DNA of 64,000 nt from the NCBI GenBank assembly GCA_963082875.1, contig OY720103.1, positions 7,068,001 through 7,132,000 on the forward strand. Reading direction: 5' to 3'. Below, in pieces: positions 9,699-20,754 of this stretch. A program made the translations under genes and the position numbers. Every line of letters begins with the position of its first letter. Position 1 is the first letter of the stretch. A model generated the notes under the pieces. That model had not been told where the DNA came from, made no database searches, and worked only from the letters and a program-made list of their open reading frames with translations. Source of the stretch: Corella eumyota (lineage: Eukaryota; Chordata; Ascidiacea; Phlebobranchia; Corellidae).

Positions 9699-10168
9699 AC
9701 CAAAAAAATGGCAAGATAACCTTTCCTATTCAAATAAAATGCTTCCATTTGTGGTGCGCAAAAATTTTTAATCAAGGAATACACATTAAAATTTTAATTA
9801 ACAAAGTTGTTTGACCATTAAACATAATTATTAAGCATAGAAAACTAATTTCTTTTTTGTTTAATAAAAGCACCAAAATAATAAATTGTATAACAACTAT
9901 TTATCCGATACCTAACGTCGTCAAGTAAAATTTTATCTTGCTTTTTCTTATAAGTTTTTATCAAAATGCTGAAAATTTTTTTTTTAAATTTAACCACAAC
10001 ATAATCAAGATAAGCACAACTTTTTTGACATACATTTAAAAAAATTCACAGTTTTCCAGTATCAATAAATTTATTATTCAATTTGTTTTTACTTAATAAT
10101 TTTGAAAGTTAAGTTTCAGCGGTTTTGGTTATTTAAATAAAAAAAGATTATAAACCCAATAAAATTTT

Positions 10169-10335
10169 ATCACATAAACTATGTAATTTTTAAAAATGGG
10201 AATAAATCAATTCAAAAATAACAAAGGTTTGTGTGGTAATCCAATCCGGAACCTTTCGTACCCGAGGTAAGTTTAATATACTTACCCTTATTATAGACCA
10301 ACAAGTTTTTGTCGGTCGAGATTTTTTAGGTCCGT
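10169..10335 (-). ncRNA. Candidate SL RNA gene, unit 11
   Basis: Consensus. Confidence 0.5.
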
Positions 10336-10558
10336 TGAATCGACACTTATAAATCTAAATCATAAAAGCCTTGGTTTTTTCTATGATATTTTTTTATTTA
10401 ATTTATTAAAAAATGGTTTTATTTAAACGTGTTAGAGCTCGCTGCGATTACTCGACGAAAAACCAAAGCATGTGGTATTGGTGCGATTCGAAACTTAAAT
10501 CTATCAGTCAAAACCTGTCACATAAACCTCCTACATAACAGCTTTTGATTTAGAATAA

Positions 10559-10704
10559 AAGACTTCACTGGGAAATTTTCAGAAATTGCCTCGGCCAACG
10601 GTTTTTCACGTCGTCAGGGCGGGGTATTGGGAATAGTTTTCAACTAGCAATAATCGCACCTCGGATAAACCTCATCGGTTACGATATCGCCTGTGCGCAA
10701 AGCT
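10559..10704 (-). ncRNA. U4: U4 snRNA gene, unit 11 (class A)
   Basis: Unit 11 spans 10054..11058. G12C removes the last pair of the conserved UUGCGCAG stretch that meets U6 in stem II. G128A falls in the 3' hairpin. Confidence 0.92.
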
Positions 10705-11173
10705 ATCAAAAAATGGCAAGATAACCTTTCCTATTCAAATAAAATGCTTCCATTTGTGGTGCGCAAAAATTTTTAATCAAGGAATACACATTAAAATTTT
10801 AATTAACAAATTTGTTTGACCATTAAACATAATTATTAAGCATAGAAAACTAATTTCATTTTTGTTTAATAAAAGCACCAAAATAATAAATTGTATAACA
10901 ACTATTTATCCGATACCTAACGTTGTCAAGTAAAATTTTATCTTGATTTTTCTTATAAGTTTTTATCAAAATGCTGAAAATTTTTTTTTTAAATTTAACC
11001 ACAACATAATCAAGATAAGCACAACTTTTTTGACATACATTTAAAAAAATTCACAGTTTTCCAGTATCAATAAATTTATTATTCAATTTGTTTTTACTTA
11101 ATAATTTTGAAAGTTAATTTTCAGCGGTTTTGGTTATTTAAATAAAAAAAGATTATAAACCCAATAAAATTTT

Positions 11174-11340
11174 ATCACATAAACTATGTAATTTTAAAAA
11201 ATGGGGATAAATCAATTCAAAAATAACAAAGGTTTGTGTGGTAATCCAATCCGGAACCTTTCGTACCCGAGGTAAGTTTAATATACTTACCCTTATTATA
11301 GACCAACAAGTTTTTGTCGGTCGAGATTTTTTAGGTCCGT
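11174..11340 (-). ncRNA. Candidate SL RNA gene, unit 12
   Basis: GGGGATA plus one change in the T run before the distal hairpin. Confidence 0.49.
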
Positions 11341-11563
11341 TGAATCGACACTTATAAATCTAAATCATAAAAGCCTTGGTTTTTTCTATGATATTTTTTT
11401 ATTTAATTTGTTAAAAAATGGTTTTATTTAAACGTGTTAGAGCTCGCTGCGATTACTCGACGAAAAACCAAAGCATGTGGTATTGGTGCGATTCGAAACT
11501 TAAATCTATCAGTCAAAACCTGTCACATAAACCTCCTACATAACGGCTTTTGATTTAGAATAA

Positions 11564-11709
11564 AAGACTTCACTGGGAAATCTTCAGAAATTGCCTCGGC
11601 CAACGGTTTTTCACGTCGTCAGGGCGGGGTATTGGGAATAGTTTTCAACTAGCAATAATCGCACCTCGGATAAACCTCATAGGTTACGATATCGCCTCTG
11701 CGCAAAGCT
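11564..11709 (-). ncRNA. U4: U4 snRNA gene, unit 12 (class B)
   Basis: Unit 12 spans 11059..12063. G29T in the kink-turn bulge, a position that is A in human U4 and likely tolerant. The upstream element reads CTTTTGTGG instead of CATTTGTGG on the plus strand. Confidence 0.94.
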
Positions 11710-12178
11710 ATCAAAAAATGGCAAGATAACCTTTCCTATTCAAATAAAATGCTTCCTTTTGTGGTGCGCAAAAATTTTTAATCAAGGAATACACATTAAA
11801 ATTTTAATTAACAAATTTGTTTGACCATTAAACATAATTATTAAGCATAGAAAACTAATTTCATTTTTGTTTAATAAAAGCACCAAAATAATAAATTGTA
11901 TAACAACTATTTATCCGATACCTAACGTCGTCAAGTAAAATTTTATCTTGCTTTTTTTTATAAGTTTTTATCAAAATGCTGAAAATTTTTTTTTTAAATT
12001 TAACCACAACATAATCAAGATAAGCACAACTTTTTTGACATACATTTAAAAAAATTCACAGTTTTCCAGTATCAATAAATTTATTATTCACTTTGTTTTT
12101 ACTTAATAATTTTGAAAGTTAATTTTCAGCGGTTTTGGTTATTTAAATAAAAAAAGATTATAAACCCAATAAAATTTT

Positions 12179-12345
12179 ATCACATAAACTATGTAATTTT
12201 TAAAAATGGGAATAAATCAATTCAAAAATAACAAAGGTTTGTGTGGTAATCCAATCCGGAACCTTTCGTACCCGAGGTAAGTTTAATATACTTACCCTTA
12301 TTATAGACCAACAAGTTTTTGTCGGTCGAGATTTTTTAGGTCCGT
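12179..12345 (-). ncRNA. Candidate SL RNA gene, unit 13
   Basis: Consensus. Confidence 0.5.
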
Positions 12346-12568
12346 TGAATCGACACTTATAAATCTAAATCATAAAAGCCTTGGTTTTTTCTATGATATT
12401 TTGTTATTTAATTTATTAAAAAATGGTTTTATTTAAACGTGTTAGAGCTCGCTGCGATTACTCGACGAAAAACCAAAGCATGTGGTATTGGTGCGCTTCG
12501 AAACTTAAATCTAACAGTCAAAACCTGTCACATAAACCTCCTACATAACAGCTTTTGATTTAGAATAA

Positions 12569-12714
12569 AAGACTTCACTGGGAAATTTTCACAAATTGGC
12601 TCGGCCAACGGTTTTTCACGTCGTCAGGGCGGGGTATTGGGAATAGTTTTCAACTAGCAATAATCGCACCTCGGATAAACCTCATCGGTTACGATATCGT
12701 CTCTGCGCAAAGCT
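12569..12714 (-). ncRNA. U4: U4 snRNA gene, unit 13 (class C)
   Basis: Unit 13 spans 12064..13069. C123G turns the Sm site into AAUUUGUG, the form used by human U1. G116C alters the foot of the central stem, G15A the U6-pairing region and G128A the 3' hairpin. Confidence 0.92.
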
Positions 12715-13184
12715 ATCAAAAAAATGGCAAGATAACCTTTCCTATTCAAATAAAATGCTTCCATTTGTGGTGCGCAAAAATTTTTAATCAAGGAATACAC
12801 ATTAAAATTTTAATTAACAAAGTTGTTTGACCATTAAACATAATTATTAAGCATAGAAAACTAATTTCATTTTTGTTTAATAAAAGCACCAAAATAATAA
12901 ATTGTATAACAACTATTTATCCGATACCTAACGTCGTCAAGTAAAATTTTATCTTGCTTTTTCTTATAAGTTTTTATCAAAATGCTGAAAATTTTTTTTT
13001 TAAATTTAACCACAACATAATCAAGATAAGCACAACTTTTTTGACATACATTTAAAAAAATTCACAGTTTTCCAGTATCAATAAATTTATTATTCAATTT
13101 GTTTCTACTTAATAATTTTGAAAGTTAATTTTCAGCGGTTTTGGTTATTTAAATAAAAAAAGATTATAAACCCAATAAAATTTT

Positions 13185-13351
13185 ATCACATAAACTATGT
13201 AATTTTTAAAAATGGGAATAAATCAATTCAAAAATAACAAAGGTTTGTGTGGTAATCCAATCCGGAACCTTTCGTACCCGAGGTAAGTTTAATATACTTA
13301 CCCTTATTATAGACCAACAAGTTTTTGTCGGTCGAGATTTTTTAGGTCCGT
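13185..13351 (-). ncRNA. Candidate SL RNA gene, unit 14
   Basis: Consensus. Confidence 0.5.
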
Positions 13352-13574
13352 TGAATCGACACTTATAAATCTAAATCATAAAAGCCTTGGTTTTTTCTAT
13401 GATATTTTTTTATTTAATTTATTAAAAAATGGTTTTATTTAAACGTGTTAGAGCTCGCTGCGATTACTCGACGAAAAACCAAAGCATGTGGTATTGGTGC
13501 GCTGCGAAACTTAAATCTAACAGTCAAAACCTGTCACATAAACCTCCTACATAACAGCTTTTGATTTAGAATAA

Positions 13575-13720
13575 AAGACTTCACTGGGAAATCTTCAGAA
13601 ATTGCCTCGGCCAACGGTTTTTCACGTCGTCAGGGCGGGGTATTGGGAATATTTTTCAACTAGCAATAATCGCACCTGGGATAAACCTCATCGGTTACGA
13701 TATCGCCTCTGCGCAAAGCT
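13575..13720 (-). ncRNA. U4: U4 snRNA gene, unit 14 (class D, kink-turn altered)
   Basis: Unit 14 spans 13070..14073. G43C replaces a kink-turn guanine needed for the A33-G43 sheared pair, so SNU13 binding is probably weakened. C69A changes GAAAAC to GAAAAA. Both are shared with unit 30. Confidence 0.9.
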
Positions 13721-14188
13721 ATCAAAAAATGGCAAGATAACCTTTCCTATTCAAATAAAATGCTTCCATTTGTGGTGCGCAAAAATTTTTAATCAAGAAA
13801 TACACATTAAAATTTTAAATAACAAATTTGTTTGACCATTAAACATAATTATTAAGCATAGAAAACTAATTTCATTTTTGTTTAATAAAAGCACCAAAAT
13901 AATAAATTGTATAACAACTATTTATCCGATACCTAACGTCGTCAAGTAAAATTTTATCTTGCTTTTTCTTATAAGTTTTTATCAAAATGCTGAAAATTTT
14001 ATTTTAAATTTAACCACAACATAATCAAGATAAGCACAACTTTTTTGACATACATTTAAAAAAATTCACAGTTTTCCAGTATCAATAAATTTATTATTCA
14101 ATTTGTTTTTACTTAATAATTTTGAAAGTTAATTTTCAGCGGTTTTGGTTATTTAAATAAAAAAAGATTATAAACCCAATAAAATTTT

Positions 14189-14355
14189 ATCACATAAACT
14201 ATGTAATTTTTAAAAATGGGAATAAATCAATTCAAAAATAACAAAGGTTTGTGTGGTAATCCAATCCGGAACCTTTCGTACCCGAGGTAAGTTTAATATA
14301 CTTACCCTTATTATAGACCAACAAGTTTTTGTCGGTCGAGATTTTTTAGGTCCGT
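14189..14355 (-). ncRNA. Candidate SL RNA gene, unit 15
   Basis: Consensus. Confidence 0.5.
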
Positions 14356-14578
14356 TGAATCGACACTTATAAATCTAAATCATAAAAGCCTTGGTTTTTT
14401 CTATGATATTTTTTTATTTAATTTATTAAAAAATGGTTTTATTTAAACGTGTTAGAGCTCGCTGCGATTACTCGACGAAAAACCAAAGCATGTGGTATTG
14501 GTGCGATTCGAAACTTAAATCTATCAGTCAAAACCTGTCACATAAACCTCCTACATAACAGCTTTTGATTTAGAATAA

Positions 14579-14724
14579 AAGACTTCACTGGGAAATCTTC
14601 AGAAATTGCCTCGGCCAACGGTTTTTCACGTCGTCAGGGCGGGGTATTGGGAATAGTTTTCAACTAGCAATAATCGCACCTCGGATAAACCTCATCGGTT
14701 ACGATATCGCCTGTGCGCAAATCT
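14579..14724 (-). ncRNA. U4: U4 snRNA gene, unit 15 (class A)
   Basis: Unit 15 spans 14074..15078. G12C, and C3A at the very 5' end (AGAUUUGCGC). Confidence 0.92.
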
Positions 14725-15193
14725 ATCAAAAAATGGCAAGATAACCTTTCCTATTCAAATAAAATGCTTCCATTTGTGGTGCGCAAAAATTTTTAATCAA
14801 GGAATACACATTAAAATTTTAATTAACAAATTTGTTTGACCATTAAACATAATTATTAAGCATAGAAAACTAATTTCATTTTTGTTTAATAAAAGCACTA
14901 AAATAATAAATTGTATAACAACTATTTATCCGATACCTAACGTCGTCAAGTAAAATTTTATCTTGCTTTTTCTTATAAGTTTTTATCAAAATGCTGAAAA
15001 TTTTTTTTTTAAATTTAACCACAACATAATCAAGATAAGCACAACTTTTTTGACATACATTTAAAAAAATTCACAGTTTTCCAGTATCAATAAATTTATT
15101 ATTCAATTTGTTTTTACTTAATAATTTTGAAAGTTAATTTTCAGCGGTTTTGGTTATTTAAATAAAAAAAGATTATAAACCCAATAAAATTTT

Positions 15194-15360
15194 ATCACAT
15201 AAACTATGTAATTTTTAAAAATGGGGATAAATCAATTCAAAAATAACAAAGGTTTGTGTGGTAATCCAATCCGGAACCTTTCGTACCCGAGGTAAGTTTA
15301 ATATACTTACCCTTATTATAGACCAACAAGTTTTTGTCGGTCGAGATTTTTTAGGTCCGT
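15194..15360 (-). ncRNA. Candidate SL RNA gene, unit 16
   Basis: Only GGGGATA, outside paired regions. Confidence 0.5.
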
Positions 15361-15583
15361 TGAATCGACACTTATAAATCTAAATCATAAAAGCCTTGGT
15401 TTTTTCTATGATATTTTTTTATTTAATTTATTAAAAAATGGTTTTATTTAAACGTGTTAGAGCTCGCTGCGATTACTCGACGAAAAACCAAAGCATGTGG
15501 TATTGGTGCGATTCGAAACTTAAATCTATCAGTCAAAACCTGTCACATAAACCTCCTACATAACGGCTTTTGATTTAGAATAA

Positions 15584-15729
15584 AAGACTTCACTGGGAAA
15601 TCTTCAGAAATTGCCTCGGCCAACGGTTTTTCACGTCGTCAGGGCGGGGTATTGGGAATAGTTTTCAACTAGCAATAATTGCACCTCGGATAAACCTCAT
15701 AGGTTACGATATCGCCTCTGCGCAAAGCT
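15584..15729 (-). ncRNA. U4: U4 snRNA gene, unit 16 (class B)
   Basis: Unit 16 spans 15079..16083. G29T, and G50A in the lower 5' stem. Confidence 0.92.
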
Positions 15730-16198
15730 ATCAAAAAATGGCAAGATAACCTTTCCTATTCAAATAAAATGCTTCCATTTGTGGTGCGCAAAAATTTTTA
15801 ATCAAGGAATACACATTAAAATTTTAATTAACAAATTTGTTTGACCATTAAACATAATTATTAAGCATAGAAAACTAATTTCATTTTTGTTTAATAAAAG
15901 CACCAAAATAATAAATTGTATAACAACTATTTATCCGATACCTAACGTCGTCAAGTAAAATTTTATCTTGCTTTTTTTTATAAGTTTTTATCAAAATGCT
16001 GAAAATTTTTTTTTTAAATTTAACCACAACATAATCAAGATAAGCACAACTTTTTTGACATACATTTAAAAAAATTCACAGTTTTCCAGTATCAATAAAT
16101 TTATTATTCAATTTGTTTTTACTTAATAATTTTGAAAGTTAATTTTCAGCGGTTTTGGTTATTTAAATAAAAAAAGATTATAAACCCAATAAAATTTT

Positions 16199-16365
16199 AT
16201 CACATAAACTATGTAATTTTTAAAAATGGGAATAAATCAATTTAAAAATAACAAAGGTTTGTGTGGTAATCCAATCCGGAACCTTTCGTACCCGAGGTAA
16301 GTTTAATATACTTACCCTTATTATAGACCAACAAGTTTTTGTCGGTCGAGATTTTTTAGGTCCGT
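16199..16365 (-). ncRNA. Candidate SL RNA gene, unit 17 (Sm-like site altered)
   Basis: The Sm-like site reads AUUUUUAA, losing the consensus G. As in units 46 and 50. Confidence 0.42.
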
Positions 16366-16588
16366 TGAATCGACACTTATAAATCTAAATCATAAAAGCC
16401 TTGGTTTTTTCTATGATATTTTTTTATTTAATTTATTAAAAAATGGTTTTATTTAAACGTGTTAGAGCTCGCTGCGATTACTCGACGAAAAACCAAAGCA
16501 TGTGGTATTGGTGCGCTTCGAAACTTAAATCTAACAGTCAAAACCTGTCACATAAACCTCCTACATAACAGCTTTTGATTTAGAATAA

Positions 16589-16734
16589 AAGACTTCACTG
16601 GGAAATCTTCACAAATTGGCTCGGCCAACGGTTTTTCACGTCGTCAGGGCGGGGTATTGGGAATAGTTTTCAACTAGCAATAATCGCACCTCGGATAAAC
16701 CTCATCGGTTACGATATCGCCTCTGCGCAAAACT
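16589..16734 (-). ncRNA. U4: U4 snRNA gene, unit 17 (class C)
   Basis: Unit 17 spans 16084..17089. C123G with G116C, and C3T at the 5' end. Lacks the G15A of other class C units. Confidence 0.92.
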
Positions 16735-17204
16735 ATCAAAAAAATGGCAAGATAACTTTTCCTATTCAAATAAAATGCTTCCATTTGTGGTGCGCAAAAA
16801 TTTTTAATCAAGGAATACACATTAAAATTTTAATTAACAAAGTTGTTTGACCATTAAACATAATTATTAAGCATAGAAAACTAATTTCATTTTTGTTTAA
16901 TAAAAGCACCAAAATAATAAATTGTATAACAACTATTTATCCGATACCTAACGTCGTCAAGTAAAATTTTATCTTGCTTTTTCTTATAAGTTTTTATCAA
17001 AATGCTGAAATTTTTTTTTTTAAATTTAACCACAACATAATCAAGATAAGCACAACTTTTTTGACATACATTTAAAAAAATTCACAGTTTTCCAGTATCA
17101 ATAAATTTATTTTTCAATTTGTTTTTACTTAATAATTTTGAAAGTTAATTTTCAGCGGTTTTGGTTATTTAAATAAAAAAAGATTATAAACCCAATAAAA
17201 TTTT

Positions 17205-17371
17205 ATCACATAAACTATGTAATTTTTAAAAATGGGAATAAATCAATTCAAAAATAACAAAGGTTTGTGTGGTAATCCAATCCGGAACCTTTCGTACCCG
17301 AGGTAAGTTTAATATACTTACCCTTATTATAGACCAACAAGTTTTTGTCGGTCGAGATTTTTTAAGTCCGT
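17205..17371 (-). ncRNA. Candidate SL RNA gene, unit 18
   Basis: AAGTCC variant in the proposed exon. Confidence 0.5.
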
Positions 17372-17594
17372 TGAATCGACACTTATAAATCTAAATCATA
17401 ATAGCCTTGGTTTTTTCTATGATATTTTTTTATTTAATTTATTAAAAAATGGTTTTATTTAAACGTGTTAGAGCTCGCTGCGATTACTCGACGAAAAACC
17501 AAAGCATGTGGTATTGGTGCGCTTCGAAACTTAAATCTATCAGTCAAAACCTGTCACATAAACTTCCTACATAACAGCTTTTGATTTAGAATAA

Positions 17595-17740
17595 AAGACT
17601 TCACTGGGAAATCTTCAGAAATTGCCTCGGCCAACGGTTTTTCACGTCGCCAGGGCGGGGTATTGGGAATAGTTTTCAACTAGCAATAATCGCACCTGGG
17701 ATAAACCTCATCGGTTACGATATCGCCTCTGCGCAAAGCT
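17595..17740 (-). ncRNA. U4: U4 snRNA gene, unit 18 (class D, kink-turn altered)
   Basis: Unit 18 spans 17090..18093. G43C in the kink-turn, and A91G in the central stem. Both recur in unit 21. Confidence 0.9.
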
Positions 17741-18208
17741 ATCAAAAAATGGCAAGATAACCTTTCCTATTCAAATAAAATGCTTCCATTTGTGGTGCGC
17801 AAAAATTTTTAATCAAGAAATACACATTAAAATTTTAAATAACAAATTTGTTTGACCATTAAACATAATTATTAAGCATAGAAAACTAATTTCATTTTTG
17901 TTTAATAAAAGCACCAAAATAATAAATTGTATAACAACTATTTATCCGATACCTAACGTCGTCAAGTAAAATTTTATCTTGCTTTTTCTTATAAGTTTTT
18001 ATCAAAATGCTGAAAATTTTATTTTAAATTTAACCACAACATAATCAAGATAAGCACAACTTTTTTGACATACATTTAAAAAAATTCACAGTTTTCCAGT
18101 ATCAATAAATTTATTATTCAATTTGTTTTTACTTAATAATTTTGAAAGTTAATTTTCAGCGGTTTTGGTTATTTAAATAAAAAAAGATTATAAACCCAAT
18201 AAAATTTT

Positions 18209-18375
18209 ATCACATAAACTATGTAATTTTTAAAAATGGGAATAAATCAATTCAAAAATAACAAAGGTTTGTGTGGTAATCCAATCCGGAACCTTTCGTA
18301 CCCGAGGTAAGTTTAATATACTTACCCTTATTATAGACCAACAAGTTTTTGTCGGTCGAGATTTTTTAGGTCCGT
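18209..18375 (-). ncRNA. Candidate SL RNA gene, unit 19
   Basis: Consensus. Confidence 0.5.
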
Positions 18376-18598
18376 TGAATCGACACTTATAAATCTAAAT
18401 CATAAAAGCCTTGGTTTTTTCTATGATATTTTTTTATTTAATTTATTAAAAAATGGTTTTATTTAAACGTGTTAGAGCTCGCTGCGATTACTCGACGAAA
18501 AACCAAAGCATGTGGTATTGGTGCGCTTCGAAACTTAAATCTAACAGTCAAAACCTGTCACATAAACCTCCTACATAACAGCTTTTGAGTTAGAATAA

Positions 18599-18744
18599 AA
18601 GACTTCACTGGAAAATCTTCAGAAATTGCCTCGGCCAACGGTTTTTCACGTCGTCAGGGCGGGGTATTGGGAATAGTTTTCAACTAGCAATAATCGCACC
18701 TCGGATAAACCTCATCGGTTACGATATCGTCTCTGCGCAAAGCT
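18599..18744 (-). ncRNA. U4: U4 snRNA gene, unit 19
   Basis: Unit 19 spans 18094..19098. G15A, and C133T in the 3' hairpin. Confidence 0.93.
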
Positions 18745-19213
18745 ATCAAAAAAATGGCAAGATAACCTTTCCTATTCAAATAAAATGCTTCCATTTGTGG
18801 TGCGCAAAAATTTTTAATCAAGGAATACACATTAAAATTTTAATTAACAAAGTTGTTTGACCATTAAACATAATTATTAAGCATAGAAAACTAATTTCAT
18901 TTTGTTTAATAAAAGCACCAAAATAATAAATTGTATAACAACTATTTATCCGATACCTAACGTCGTCAAGTAAAATTTTATCTTGCTTTTTCTTATAAGT
19001 TTTTATCAAAATGCTGAAAATTTTTTTTTTAAATTTAACCACAACATAATCAAGATAAGCACAACTTTTTTGACATACATTTAAAAAAATTCACAGTTTT
19101 CCAGTATCAATAAATTTATTATTCAATTTGTTTCTACTTAATAATTTTGAAAGTTAATTTTCAGCGGTTTTGGTTATTTAAATAAAAAAAGATTATAAAC
19201 CCAATAAAATTTT

Positions 19214-19380
19214 ATTACATAAACTATGTAATTTTTAAAAATGGGAATAAATCAATTCAAAAATAACAAAGGTTTGTGTGGTAATCCAATCCGGAACCTT
19301 TCGTACCCGAGGTAAGTTTAATATACTTACCCTTATTATAGACCAACAAGTTTTTGTCGGTCGAGATTTTTTAGGTCCGT
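19214..19380 (-). ncRNA. Candidate SL RNA gene, unit 20
   Basis: One change in the distal hairpin converts its U-G pair to U-A, so all eight pairs become Watson-Crick on the minus strand. Confidence 0.52.
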
Positions 19381-19603
19381 TGAATCGACACTTATAAATC
19401 TAAATCATAAAAGCCTTGGTTTTTTCTATGATATTTTTTTATTTAATTTATTAAAAAATGGTTTTATTTAAACGTGTTAGAGCTCGCTGCGATTACTCGA
19501 CGAAAAACCAAAGCATGTGGTATTGGTGCGCTGCGAAACTTAAATCTAACAGTCAAAACCTGTCACATAAACCTCCTACATAACAGCTTTTGATTTAGAA
19601 TAA

Positions 19604-19749
19604 AAGACTTCACTGGGAAATCTTCAGAAATTGCCTCGGCCAACGGTTTTTCACGTCGTCAGGGCGGGGTATTGGGAATAGTTTTCAACTAGCAATAATC
19701 GCACCTCGGATAAACCTCATCGGTTACGATATCGCCTCTGCGCAAAGCT
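19604..19749 (-). ncRNA. U4: U4 snRNA gene, unit 20
   Basis: Unit 20 spans 19099..20104. Consensus U4, although the left half of the unit carries class D markers. Confidence 0.95.
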
Positions 19750-20218
19750 ATCAAAAAAATGGCAAGATAACTTTTCCTATTTAAATAAAATGCTTCCATT
19801 TGTGGTGCGCAAAAATTTTTAATCAAGGAATACACATTAAAATTTTAATTAACAAAGTTGTTTGACCATTAAACATAATTATTAAGCATAGAAAACTAAT
19901 TTCATTTTTGTTTAATAAAAGCACCAAAATAATAAATTGTATAACAACTATTTATCCAATACCTAACGTCGTCAAGTAAAATTTTATCTTGCTTTTTCTT
20001 ATAAGTTTTTATCAAAATGCTGAAAATTTTTTTTTTAAATTTAACCACAACATAATCAAGATAAGCACAACTTTTTTGACATACATTTAAAAAAATTCAC
20101 AGTTTTCCAGTATCAATAAATTTATTATTCAATTTTTTTTACTTAATAATTTTGAAAGTTAATTTTCAGCGGTTTTGGTTATTTAAATAAAAAAAGATTA
20201 TAAACCCAATAAAATTTT

Positions 20219-20385
20219 ATCACATAAACTATGTAATTTTTAAAAATGGGAATAAATCAATTCAAAAATAACAAAGGTTTGTGTGGTAATCCAATCCGGA
20301 ACCTTTCGTACCCGAGGTAAGTTTAATATACTTACCCTTATTATAGACCAACAAGTTTTTGTCGGTCGAGATTTTTTAAGTCCGT
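20219..20385 (-). ncRNA. Candidate SL RNA gene, unit 21
   Basis: AAGTCC variant in the proposed exon. A one-base deletion upstream in the unit shifts it by one. Confidence 0.5.
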
Positions 20386-20608
20386 TAAATCGACACTTAT
20401 AAATCTAAATCATAATAGCCTTGGTTTTTTCTATGATATTTTTTTATTTAATTTATTAAAAAATGGTTTTATTTAAACGTGTTAGAGCTCGCTGCGATTA
20501 CTCGACGAAAAACCAAAGCATGTGGTATTGGTGCGCTTCGAAACTTAAATCTATCAGTCAAAACCTGTCACATAAACTTCCTACATAACAGCTTTTGATT
20601 TAGAATAA

Positions 20609-20754
20609 AAGACTTCACTGGGAAATCTTCAGAAATTGCCTCGGCCAACGGTTTTTCACGTCGCCAGGGCGGGGTATTGGGAATAGTTTTCAACTAGCAA
20701 TAATCGCACCTGGGATAAACCTCATCGGTTACGATATCGCCTCTGCGCAAAGCT
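20609..20754 (-). ncRNA. U4: U4 snRNA gene, unit 21 (class D, kink-turn altered)
   Basis: Unit 21 spans 20105..21107, the shortest unit (1003 bp). G43C in the kink-turn and A91G. Confidence 0.9.

Larger units (their letters stand above)
7037..10053 (-). repeat. Three-unit block (8-10) sharing rare variants with units 38-40 (37204..40220)
   Basis: Units 8 and 38 share U4 A77G and GCTACC. Units 9 and 39 share AAGTACAATT and AAGTCC. Units 10 and 40 share CAACTTG, GAGATATTTT and U4 C28U. The spacing is 30 units (30167 bp). A few private changes separate the two blocks. Confidence 0.82.
12064..14073 (-). repeat. Two-unit block (13-14) sharing rare variants with units 29-30 (28151..30160)
   Basis: Units 13 and 29 share U4 G128A, C123G, G116C and G15A. 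Units 14 and 30 share U4 C69A and G43C. The spacing is 16 units (16087 bp). Confidence 0.82.
10054..18093 (-). repeat. Higher-order repeat: two rounds of four unit classes A-B-C-D (units 11-18)
   Basis: Class-marking variants recur every four units. A (11, 15): U4 G12C. B (12, 16): U4 G29T. C (13, 17): U4 C123G with G116C. D (14, 18): U4 G43C together with AAATAAC at the spacer palindrome and a shortened T run near offset 928. The order breaks at unit 19. Confidence 0.85.

Noticed and set aside
13602-13835. 77-codon plus-strand open reading frame, repeated at 29689..29922
   Set aside because: It runs antisense through U4 and its promoter and is open only in units 14 and 30, because of variants such as C69A and G43C. 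It is closed in the other units. No codon constraint is expected or seen.
18818-19042. 74-codon minus-strand open reading frame, recurring at 23843, 32896 and 34909
   Set aside because: It lies in AT-rich spacer and opens only in units 19, 24, 33 and 35, which lack one T in a T run near offset 815. The product is low-complexity Lys/Ile/Phe sequence.
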